Of a DNA stretch of 64,000 bases, positions 55,614 through 64,000 are shown piece by piece. The DNA comes from Streptococcus mitis (GTDB lineage Bacteria; Bacillota; Bacilli; Lactobacillales; Streptococcaceae). The position numbers and the translations under genes are program-made. The DNA is taken from assembly GCF_000722765.2 (NCBI RefSeq), contig NZ_CP028415.1, forward strand, positions 1,804,501 to 1,868,500. The letters run 5' to 3'. Position 1 is the first letter of the stretch, and the number at the start of each line of letters is the position of its first letter. Under the pieces are notes generated by a model that saw nothing but the letters and a program-made list of their open reading frames with translations, had not been told where the DNA came from and ran no database searches.

Positions 55614-58600
55614 TTACTCATTATCCTTCTTACGAAGAACGATACTTAGACCACTCAAAATTCCAACAAATCCGAATGCTGCCAAGGCTGCGTTCGATTC
55701 CGTACCAGTATTTGGCAATTGAGTTACCTCAGTTGATGGAGCTGGATAAGTGTTTCCATCCGGATTGTAATTTGAAGGTACTGGTTTGTTCGGAACTGCC
55801 GGTGTTCCCGAATCTCCCGCCACAGGTACAGGTGGTTTTGGAGTCTCGTTTCGTTGAGGTGTTGGAGCTGGTTGTGGTGTAGGTGCAGGAGCTGGATTTG
55901 GCTCCGGAGTTGGACTTGGCTCTGGCTGTGGTTTTAGTTTTTCAGGAATCTTCAGCTCTGGAATTTCCACAGTTGGCGGATCTAACGGAACTACTCCACC
56001 TTCAAATTCTGGCACTTCAACTTTTGGAGCATCAATTTGCATTACATATTGGTAAACAATAGTAGTAACACCTTCTTTAACCAATCCTTTTTCTTCCACA
56101 GTATTTTTAAACTTATCACCTGCCGGAAGAACACGTTTCAATCGGAATGTTACTCCATCTACTACGATAGTTTCAGGAGCTGTCACAGCGTACTCTTCTC
56201 CTGTAGCTTTGTAAGTCATTTCTTCTTTATCACCAGTAGTTGTAGTTGTTGCTTCAGCTACAATTACATTATTCTTAGCGACTACATCATCCGCAAGGAA
56301 ATTTTCATTAATATCTACGAATTTAACGATAACTGTTCCTTTTTTGTCTTTTGCGTAATCACGTACACTGTTTGGTTTATTCTGAGAATACTTAACAATA
56401 ACCGCTGAATCTTTAGATTCATGTGTTACAGCTAATTCATCTACCTTAGCTTTATCCACAGTGTAATCTTTGATTTCTGGTGATACTACTTCTGCGAGTT
56501 TTTGTTCTGGAGTCCAATCTGTAGTGTAGGTTACTTCACCTGTTCTACTGTTGATTTCGGCAGTTCTTGTGAAGCGAGCAGTTTGGTTAACAGGCGCACT
56601 TGCTTCTTGTCCTGCTTTTGGTCCATTTTCATAAACATAAGTGATATCACGTTTGACTTCTTTTAAGAGACCTAAGTCTTTGTATGAACGGTTTTGTGGG
56701 TCATTAGGAATCTTGTCCTCTGGTTTTGGAGGATTATTGTCACCTTCGTTAGGCTTCGTTGGATCTACTGGAATAATGTAGTCATATTGGTATACAACTG
56801 TTGTAATTCCTTCTTTTACCTTGCCAGTTTCTTCTAATACGTTGTTGTACTTATCAGAAACTTCATATACTCCACGGAAGACATATTTCTTACCATCTTT
56901 AGTGATTGTATCAACTTTCTTCTCAGCAGCATTGTAGTTTACATCATTTTCCGTTACTTCATCACGAGTTGATAACACAACATCACCTGATTTTGTAGCA
57001 TATGTTTTCGTTGTTTTTACCACCGCATCTGTCACTACATTCGCAGAATCTTTGATTTCATTACCTTCAGCATCAACGTATTTAACAACTACTGAGCCTT
57101 TCGCTTCAACTGTTTTAGATGGTGTTGTTTCTTCTTGTTTATCTAGAGTATAGCTGTAGATAACGTGTTTTTCACCTTCAGTTACGTCCCCTGCTGCTGG
57201 AGCTGAGTCAGAGGTTTGTCCTACATATTTATATACTAATCCTGTAGCTTTGTCTTTAAGAGTTGGGTACTGTTTATCAGTAGTGTCATATCTTTCTGTA
57301 ATTGTACGTTTTTCTTTACGTTCAGATACTTTTACACCTTTTGAGTAAGTTACATAAGTATCTTCATACTCAACTGGTACTTTATCTTTTACTACTTCTG
57401 TTTCTTTTAATGTTTTTAACGTTCCATCTTCATTGATCACAACGTGTTTCACATCAACAGAACCTGTCTTAGTCACAACTGAGCTAGATGGTGTTCTTTC
57501 TTCTTCACTTACTAAACGGTATTCGTAAACAACTTCTGTTGTTCCTTCTACTACTTTACCACTTGCAGCTGGAGACCCTTGTTTCAGACCTACATACTCA
57601 TATGTAAATCCAGTATCAGCATCCACTAAAGTTGGATATTGTTTTGGCGTTGTATCGTAGTTTTGTTCTACTGTTTTAACATCAGTACGCTCATCAACTT
57701 TTGTTTCACCTGAATATAAACTTACGATAGTTTTTGTTTCTAATGTAACATTATCTTTATCAGTTTCTGTTTTTAATTGTTTTCCATCAGTTGTGACATA
57801 CTTGATGACGACACTACCTTGTTTAGTAGCTGTTGCTTCTCCTGCTTCTTCTTTTGTGATTTTTAAGTTGTAATAATGAGTTACAACTGGTTTTTCTTCA
57901 CCCATTACTTTATAAGCACGGATTGGTGTGATGATTTCTTTTTTAGTGAATGTCGCTGATTCAGTTGTTTCTGTACGTGTTCTTGTACCGTAATCACCAC
58001 TAATGATGTATTTATTTTCAGCAACAGTTTCTGTAGGAATATACTTTTCATCTGTTACTTTTGCATCTCCTGTAACTGTTACTGTACCGTCTGCAGCAAT
58101 TTCAACTTTTCCTTTATTAACTAACGTAGTTACAGTCGTTTCTTTATCAGGTTCAGTTTCCACTAATGGAATATAGTCATCTGGTGTACCATTATAAACT
58201 GTATACTCTTTAATTTTTTAGTTGTTTCTACATCGATATAAGCATTAGATCCTTCTGGAGAATATTTATACTCTGTTGTCGAAACAATTTTTCGATAGGT
58301 ATTACCATTCAGTTCACTAGTTTCTGTAGGGTTCCCAGCACTTACTGTCAATTCTCCAATGATTTCAGGGAATCTCGCCAATGCTTCATCAAGTTTAGTA
58401 GCATCAGGAAACCCTGAATTTAAATCTATAGGAGTATGCAGTACAACTCTTCCTTCATTATAAGAAGTATCTCCTGGAGCATGTTTTAAAAGTCCCATAT
58501 CTAGTTTTCCAGATTGAATGTCATCCTCTAGTTTTTTTAAGTGTGCATCTAAACGGGCTCTAGCTGCTTTTATATTTTCTATTTCAGTTGCATCTGTTGC

Positions 58601-59920
58601 TTTTCCTTCCAAAAAGTCTAAAGCTTTATAATTGGCAATCGTATAATCTTTTAATACATCTTTTAAGGATTTATTGAGCCTATCTCTATCTATTCTGTGA
58701 TTATAACTATACACTTCACCTGTTGCTACATTTTCAACCTGTGAACCGTCATATCCGCCATTAAAAGCCATTAAAGCATAGGTTGGGTCTTCACTTGGTT
58801 TTATTTCAATATCATCTGCTGTTCCATAAATTCCATCAGCTCCAGGTTTCAAATAATGGTTAGCTGGAGCAATCGGTGTATCAAAAGTTACATCTGTCGT
58901 AATATGACTTGAAAAACTTTCTCTTCTGAATTTTAATTCCTTTTCATCTGGTACACTAAGAGCCGAAAAGGAAGTTGTTCCTTTTTTAGTTTTTGTAACA
59001 ACCTTTCCTTGCCCCACTGCATAAGTATCTTTATCAAGAACAAGGATAGTATCTCCTTCTTGAAGTGTTACATTCTCTTTCGTAAACTCTTTAGCGTCAG
59101 CTTGGCCGTCATTCCATTTTGTTACTGCATCTTCATCGCTAGTTACTCCATTATCTGCCACAACATACTTACCATATTGACCATCAGCTGTTTCTTCTAC
59201 TAAGTAGACTTTTCCTTTTGTTTTGGTATAGTCAATCTCACCTAGTTTGTTGTGCATTCCTTCGGGAGAGACTGCTGCTTCAATATCATTGAAACGAGTT
59301 TTATCATAAGTAAGTTTATCAGCACCTTCTACTTCAGATTTTCCAGCATACTCATAGACTTTACCGTTAGCTTCTACCGTATCTTTTTTTCCAGTATCTT
59401 TAGACACAACAGCTCCTTGTTGAGTCACAGTTGATTCTCGGTAGTCTTTACCATCTGTATCGTAAGCAAGACCTTTTTTGTCGTAAGGAGTAGTAACTGT
59501 ACCTGTTCCTGCTTCTACTGTGTCTGTTTTTAGTAATGACTTATCAGAATCCAGTTTGTAATTTACAGTTGCTTCTGATTTAACATTTAACGTATCAGTC
59601 CCATCAGCATCGCCTGTATTGCTGTTGGCTTTTGTCGGTTCAGCAGTACCTTTTTCTAATACCGCATCTACTTTTACTGTTTTAGAAGCATCTTTATCAT
59701 CTGTAAAAGTTGTGGCTGCTGTCGAAGATACTTTCGATGTATCGGTCACCATTGTAGCCGTATCTGTACCATTAGAAGTAATATTAGCAGCTACTGGGCT
59801 TGCACCAACAGCTAAAGCCACACCTGTTGCCAAAATCGTTGCCCCAATTAACTTAGAATCTGTTCGACCATCCTTGTATTTACGAAGAGAAAATTTCTCC
59901 TGTCTATCAGTATGAAACAT
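55614..59920 (-). pseudogene. LPXTG-anchored MucBP-type surface adhesin, frameshifted
   Basis: Two frames together encode a protein of about 1435 residues. The first 585 codons give a YSIRK-like export signal (FSLRKYKDGRTDSKLIGA, then a hydrophobic stretch to ANI) and a long N-terminal region. They end at 58163. The second frame (849 codons) carries four or five MucBP-like repeats (GSVVIKYV, GSVDVKHV, GSVVVKYV, GTVIVKFV), a Pro-rich wall-spanning part and LPNTG 34 residues from the end with a membrane helix and KKDNE. The frames join if one A is added to the A6 run at 58214-58219. As written, signal and anchor are separated. Glycosylation genes lie directly upstream. Confidence 0.82.
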
Positions 59921-60016
59921 AAAACATCGCCTTCCTAAAATTTCATTGTTTTTTATATTCTGAACCTATAAAATGTGCGCTAAGAACTTTAAAACTAAGA
60001 AAGTTTTACGCTTTCA

Positions 60017-60025
60017 ATTATATCA
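60017..60025 (-). promoter_or_regulatory. Extended -10 promoter of the adhesin gene
   Basis: On the minus strand TGA-TATAAT overlaps the stop codon of the upstream glycosyltransferase gene and leaves a leader of about 90 bases. A partial cre match (TGAAAGCGTAAAAC, 11 of 14) lies at the expected start site. Confidence 0.5.
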
Positions 60026-61273
60026 TATTTCTAAGGATAATACATACTTATACATATCCAGAATTTCCTTTTTTTGATAGTCTTTAGAGAATGTTGCTGA
60101 CAAGTAACGACCTTCTTTTTGATAAGCATTGAGCCACAAAATTAACTCCCCAATGTCACCAAATGTTGTGACACCTTTGGACTGATTCTTATAATACCTA
60201 TGAGCTAAATCTGTATCAGACAAAAGACAAACCAAGCCCTTGGCAGATGCTTCTACAGCCGAGTTGGCAAAGCATTCACTCATAGAACAGGAAAGATATC
60301 CTTGGTGCTTCTCATAAGGAACCTCTTCTAGAAAACCTGCATAATGGACATTCGACGGCAAGTCTTTTTGGCTATAACCATCTGGTAAGTTGCCATAAAC
60401 CGTTAACTGGCTATCCGGCACTTGTCGAAATGCTTCAATCGCCCAAGCACATCGTTTGATCATCGTCATATTGCCAACGATACACCAATCAGTGACGCTT
60501 GCATATTCTTTTTCCAAAACGCCATCCACAAACATTGGAGGCAAAAAGCGAACCTTTTCTTTCCCTATCAACTGCTCCAAAACTGGACTTGCAACGATAT
60601 TTTGGCACCACCCTTGTAAGACAAACTTCATCATGGGATCTAGGATATTGTAGTGAGTATAAGCAAATAACTTTCTTCCCGTATTTTGGAAAAATTTCCT
60701 CAATTGAAGAGGATATTCGTTGACCATGTCAATGATAAAGCAATCATTTACTGTAGAATTGTTGGCTAGATAGAGACTGACTAACTGCCATTGGGTATAG
60801 GTTTCCCCACTTCTTAGGTTTTGGTAAGAATGGTAATTTTCACTCACATCCCCCTTCAGCAACTCCCCTTTACTATCATAAAGAGTAAAGAGATTTTCGT
60901 GATATTGGAAACGATACAGTAATTGAGAGGTATAACATTCTACATCTCCATTTTGATAATGAACGAGTCCTACATAGCCCTCTTTTGTGTACTCGACTTC
61001 ACTGACATGATCTAGTTCCTGAACAAATGCTTTTTCTACAATCGGCTGTTGTCTAGCCAAATCGGATTGGTCAAAAATAACATGATAGAAGTTTTCAAAA
61101 CCAAGTTTTTCTAACGTTTCGACAAAATTCGGTACAAAATTATCCAGATTTGTTAAAACAATTTCTTGCTCTACTTGTAGACTTTTAAAAATTTCTTGAC
61201 GTGCCAATTGACTTCTTTCAAAGCCATAAGTGCTTACAGGGACACCTTCTTTTATCGTAAATACTTTCACCAT
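60023..61273 (-). CDS. Glycosyltransferase, GT-B fold (family 4-like)
   Basis: A 416-residue protein. The C-terminal half has CIVGNMTMIKRCAWAIEAFR, LTVYGNLPDGY and CSMSECFANSAVEASAKGL, the donor-binding pattern of GT4-type enzymes (Glu near residue 340). The N-terminal half resembles the acceptor domain of streptococcal accessory or teichoic-acid glucosyltransferases, only loosely. It lies three bases after the GT52-GT2 gene and immediately before the adhesin promoter, so the adhesin or an associated glycan is a likely acceptor. Confidence 0.78.
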   Translation of the reverse strand: MVKVFTIKEGVPVSTYGFERSQLARQEIFKSLQVEQEIVLTNLDNFVPNFVETLEKLGFENFYHVIFDQSDLARQQPIVEKAFVQELDHVSEVEYTKEGYVGLVHYQNGDVECYTSQLLYRFQYHENLFTLYDSKGELLKGDVSENYHSYQNLRSGETYTQWQLVSLYLANNSTVNDCFIIDMVNEYPLQLRKFFQNTGRKLFAYTHYNILDPMMKFVLQGWCQNIVASPVLEQLIGKEKVRFLPPMFVDGVLEKEYASVTDWCIVGNMTMIKRCAWAIEAFRQVPDSQLTVYGNLPDGYSQKDLPSNVHYAGFLEEVPYEKHQGYLSCSMSECFANSAVEASAKGLVCLLSDTDLAHRYYKNQSKGVTTFGDIGELILWLNAYQKEGRYLSATFSKDYQKKEILDMYKYVLSLEI

Positions 61274-61276
61274 AGT

Positions 61277-62863
61277 TTAGTCCATCACATCTTCCAATCT
61301 TAATCCACGACTTCTTGCTAGTCTTGCACGGAAAGCCATCCCTCGTTTATGACGCTCCGATAAGCGATAGTAAGTTGTCATAACATTCAATACTAAAGCA
61401 TTGTCTTTTGTGACCATGCGAGCCCATAAATGCCAATCTTCAAATCCATCATAATTAGCATCATAGCCTCCTGCTTCATCATAGGCAGAGCGTTTAAAGA
61501 TAACAGTTGAATGGTTAAATACATTTTGATAAGCAAGCTCTAACCATAATTTTTCTCCCGATAAGTGATGAGATCGATTTCGTTTGATTTTATCTGTTAT
61601 AGCATCTTCTTCTGCGACAACTCTAGCCCCGATAAGGTCAAGTTGAGGATTTTTCTCTAACTCCTGCAAGAGAAAATCGAGATGCCAAGGCATCCATACA
61701 TCATCTGCATCTTGTCTGGCTATATAAGCCGTTTGAGACAAACCAACTCCACGATTTAACGTTTCTGAAATCCCTTTATGACCTTCCTTGATATACTGTA
61801 TTCGCTCGTCTACTAGATATGGCTTACATACTTCCTCTGTATTATCTGTCGAACCATCATCCACAATGAGCAGTCGAAAGGCTTGATGGGTTTGATTTAA
61901 AACAGAGTCAATCGTTTGGCTAATGGTTTCAGCGCCATTATAGACAGGCATGACAATATCAACAGGTGTGTCCGATTGGGACACATTTTGATAAGGCACA
62001 CCTTGTTTTGCAAAAACATTTGATTCATGAGTTGTTAAAAAGGTCCGATACCCATGAACCGATACACCCTCTATATCTTTGATCAATAAAAGCGAAGTTG
62101 AGTAAAAACCATGTACCTCAACAAACTCATATTCCTCTAGCAAAAGATAAATTTCTTCTTCAAAGCAAAATCTAGTTTCTTTCAATTTATCTTGATAGGG
62201 ATTCAAAGGTATTCTAGGATGGGGATAGTAGTAATCAATCTTCTGTTCATCTACAACTTTAGCAGTCAATTTTTGAGTAAGTTCCAAATCTTCCTGATAA
62301 AGGAGAGAGCCTAAAAATTGCCCCAGAAAAACGCTTATTTTCTTATCATTTTTAGCCCTATGAAAATGATTTGGTTCAAGATGAAACTTTAACAAAATCT
62401 GCTTGTCTTTTGGAAAAAGGACACAGTCCTCAAATACCGTATAATGTCTATTTGACAAAGACATGATCTCTCTCAAGGTAAAATTTGTATAGGGAATGAC
62501 CCTCTCAAGATTTTGTGTATAGAGATTGAGAGGTACAATGGAAGTACTACCATCATCAAAGGTATACAAATTCATTGTGCTAGGGTTAAAGATACTAATA
62601 GCCACAGGATTGTCTAAGCTGGCTAAATAGAGATTGCGAATTGACTTGTCTTTCAAAAACTCCTGAATATCATTCAAGACTGCCTTTCCTTCTAAAACAA
62701 GGACTTCCTTACAAAATTCCTCCATCCGTTCAGCATAGTAAGTCTGTCTCTCATCATTTGACATCTTTAAATAAATCCCGATAAAGTCTTCTGAAACAGC
62801 CTGTACAACTTCTTTAGCGACTAAAACCTGGAAGGGAGATGAACAAAAAATTATATTCTCCAA
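61277..62863 (-). CDS. GT52-GT2 fusion glycosyltransferase
   Basis: A 528-residue bifunctional protein. Residues 1-290 resemble family GT52 (sialyltransferase-like): ENIIFCSSPFQVLVAKEVVQ at the start, then YFDDGS-like FDDGSTSIVP, YYYPHPRIP and VEVHGFYSTSLLL. Residues about 308-528 are a GT2 enzyme: VDIVMPVYNGAETISQTIDS, VDDGSTDN, ARQDADD and GFEDWHLWARM. Both transferases would add sugars in sequence to one acceptor. The GT52 donor (sialic acid, galactose or other) cannot be read from sequence. Confidence 0.78.
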   Translation of the reverse strand: MENIIFCSSPFQVLVAKEVVQAVSEDFIGIYLKMSNDERQTYYAERMEEFCKEVLVLEGKAVLNDIQEFLKDKSIRNLYLASLDNPVAISIFNPSTMNLYTFDDGSTSIVPLNLYTQNLERVIPYTNFTLREIMSLSNRHYTVFEDCVLFPKDKQILLKFHLEPNHFHRAKNDKKISVFLGQFLGSLLYQEDLELTQKLTAKVVDEQKIDYYYPHPRIPLNPYQDKLKETRFCFEEEIYLLLEEYEFVEVHGFYSTSLLLIKDIEGVSVHGYRTFLTTHESNVFAKQGVPYQNVSQSDTPVDIVMPVYNGAETISQTIDSVLNQTHQAFRLLIVDDGSTDNTEEVCKPYLVDERIQYIKEGHKGISETLNRGVGLSQTAYIARQDADDVWMPWHLDFLLQELEKNPQLDLIGARVVAEEDAITDKIKRNRSHHLSGEKLWLELAYQNVFNHSTVIFKRSAYDEAGGYDANYDGFEDWHLWARMVTKDNALVLNVMTTYYRLSERHKRGMAFRARLARSRGLRLEDVMD

Positions 62864-62894
62864 ATTTAACTTCTCCTAATATTCTTACAAACTC

Positions 62895-63890
62895 TTACTT
62901 AGCATCTTGCTTTTGTGCAATCATCTCTTGCCACCAATCTTCATGGTCTTGATACCAACGGATCACTTCTTTTAATCCCTTATCAAAATCCACGTAGAGA
63001 GGTGTAAAACCTAATTCAGTATATAACTTACTAGCGTCAATTCCATAACGAAGGTCGTGTCCGGGTCTATCTGCTATATACTTGAAATCTTCCTGAGATT
63101 TTCCTAACTGCAACAAGATTTTCTGTAAAACTTCGATATTCGTGCATTCATTATTTACCCCAATCAAGTAGGTTTCACCAATCACACCTTTATCAATAAT
63201 GGTATCAATAGCTCGACAATGGTCTTTGACATGAATCCAGTCACGAATATTAAGCCCTGCTCCATATAGGACTGCCTGCTGACCAGTTAAAAGATTGGTG
63301 ATTTGTCTTGGGATAAATTTCTCAGGATTTTGATAGGGTCCATAATTATTTGAACAGTTGGAAATCGTAGCCCTGACACCAAAAGAACGAACCCATGCTT
63401 TCACCAATAAATCTGCAGAGGCCTTTGTAGCAGCATAGGGAGAACTTGGATTGTACTGCGTTTTTTCAGTGAATTTATCCTTACTTTCTAATGGAAAATC
63501 CCCGTAAACCTCATCTGTCGAAATATGATGGAAACGGATATCATACTTCCTGGCTAACTCTAAAAGATTGTGCGTCCCGACAATATTACTTTTCACAAAA
63601 ACAGACGTGTCATGCAAAGACTTGTCATTAAAAGATTCTGCTGCGAAATGAACAATCAAATCAACTCCTTCATCGATATGGTTGCTTAATTCTAACTCAT
63701 TTGCGATATCCAGTTTATGGAAGGCTACTCCGTCACCCAACAAATCTTCAATGGTCTTCAGAGAAGAGGCGTAAGTCAAATTATCCAAAATCCTAATCTG
63801 AATATCCTTATAAGTCTCTTTTAGGTATCGAACAAAATTCGAACCAAGGAAACCAGCTCCACCAGTCACAACGATATTTTTATAGTTCAT
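62895..63890 (-). CDS. dTDP-glucose 4,6-dehydratase-like NDP-sugar dehydratase (RmlB-like)
   Basis: A 331-residue extended short-chain dehydrogenase: NAD motif VTGGAGFLGSNFVRYL (residues 8-23), HHISTDEVYGDFPLE and catalytic YAATK, plus GLNIRDWIHVKDHCRA. It is close to RmlB in motif layout but shorter than the usual 349 residues. It is therefore probably a paralogue supplying a 4-keto-6-deoxy sugar for this locus. It heads the visible part of the operon after the partial gene. Confidence 0.82.
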   Translation of the reverse strand: MNYKNIVVTGGAGFLGSNFVRYLKETYKDIQIRILDNLTYASSLKTIEDLLGDGVAFHKLDIANELELSNHIDEGVDLIVHFAAESFNDKSLHDTSVFVKSNIVGTHNLLELARKYDIRFHHISTDEVYGDFPLESKDKFTEKTQYNPSSPYAATKASADLLVKAWVRSFGVRATISNCSNNYGPYQNPEKFIPRQITNLLTGQQAVLYGAGLNIRDWIHVKDHCRAIDTIIDKGVIGETYLIGVNNECTNIEVLQKILLQLGKSQEDFKYIADRPGHDLRYGIDASKLYTELGFTPLYVDFDKGLKEVIRWYQDHEDWWQEMIAQKQDAK

Positions 63891-63911
63891 TTAATTTTCC
63901 TTTAACACATT

Positions 63912-64000
63912 TTACTCAAAGCCAGTACGGTCAACACTGACAACTTCCCAGTCTCTTGTATCTGCAATTTGTTTTCCATTTTGTTCAAGTAAAGTATTAA
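63912..64000 (-). CDS. 3' end of an unidentified gene
   Basis: The minus-strand frame NTLLEQNGKQIADTRDWEVV followed by SVDRTGFE and TAA runs off the right edge. It is 21 bases upstream of the RmlB-like gene and in the same direction, so it belongs to the operon. Too short to assign. Confidence 0.5.
   Translation of the reverse strand, partial: NTLLEQNGKQIADTRDWEVVSVDRTGFE

Noticed and set aside
55614..58163. MucBP-like repeats of the adhesin as nucleotide tandem repeats
   Set aside because: Similarity is at protein level only; the DNA of the units is too diverged to call a tandem repeat.

Overview
The window reads as chromosome of a Mitis-group Streptococcus, closest in gene content and order to S. 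mitis / S. pneumoniae. The evidence is the low-GC codon use, extended -10 promoters (TGn-TATAAT), AGGAGG ribosome sites, at least four BOX elements, a ComX-type combox, an adcRCBA zinc locus, a WalR/VicR-type LysM protein gene and the N-glycan glycosidase set known from pneumococcus. No rRNA, tRNA, CRISPR array, prophage or intact insertion sequence was seen. Statements about pneumococcal locus order are from memory, not from a search.

Layout. 1-190: 5' end of an Rgg regulator. 291-2408: tsaB-rimI-tsaD (t6A tRNA modification and ribosomal acetylation). 2409-3438: a decayed competence-bacteriocin region: a combox followed by a lone CibC-like immunity ORF, plus a small membrane gene with an internal stop. 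3439-5353: rpoY-rnjA. 5707-9768: mnmG, two Nudix genes and mnmA. 10072-10944: an unknown membrane-anchored protein with a peculiar start region. 11177-14619: amino-acid binding lipoprotein, argG, argH. 15114-16785: small membrane genes divergent from an Rgg-like regulator. 16836-17492: LysM cell-wall protein. 17733-19939: serine dehydratase and a HAD phosphatase. 20047-22813: polysaccharide dehydratase and a glycosyltransferase. 22968-24134: MFS exporter. 24273-27249: a PadR-controlled membrane-stress type operon. 27473-29548: a cre-preceded hypothetical gene and trhO. 29680-30721: bacteriocin immunity operon with a ComE/BlpR-type site.

30958-49351 is a large glycan-foraging block. It holds an ABC importer (binding protein and two permeases, one with a 5' frameshift), GH20, a ROK sugar kinase, GH38, GH125, GH92 and GH29 genes, and a 1262-residue cytoplasmic GH2 enzyme. 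Together they could import and dismantle N-glycans: GH2 removes galactose, GH20 GlcNAc, GH92/GH38/GH125 mannose and GH29 fucose, while ROK phosphorylates a released sugar. In pneumococcus the importer and the glycosidases lie on opposite sides of oriC. Here they are neighbours, as expected for an inversion around the origin.

49535-55274: SPFH protein, lipoprotein acid phosphatase, and the adcR-adcC-adcB-adcA zinc system with a near-consensus AdcR operator. 55614-64000: an LPNTG-anchored MucBP-type adhesin (frameshifted in an A-run) preceded by a glycosyltransferase, a GT52-GT2 fusion, an RmlB-like dehydratase and the end of another gene. This looks like a dedicated surface glycosylation locus and is the best candidate for an undescribed system. 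The gene-free stretches over 300 bases hold terminators, BOX or BOX-like repeats, promoters and a transporter remnant, each listed separately.
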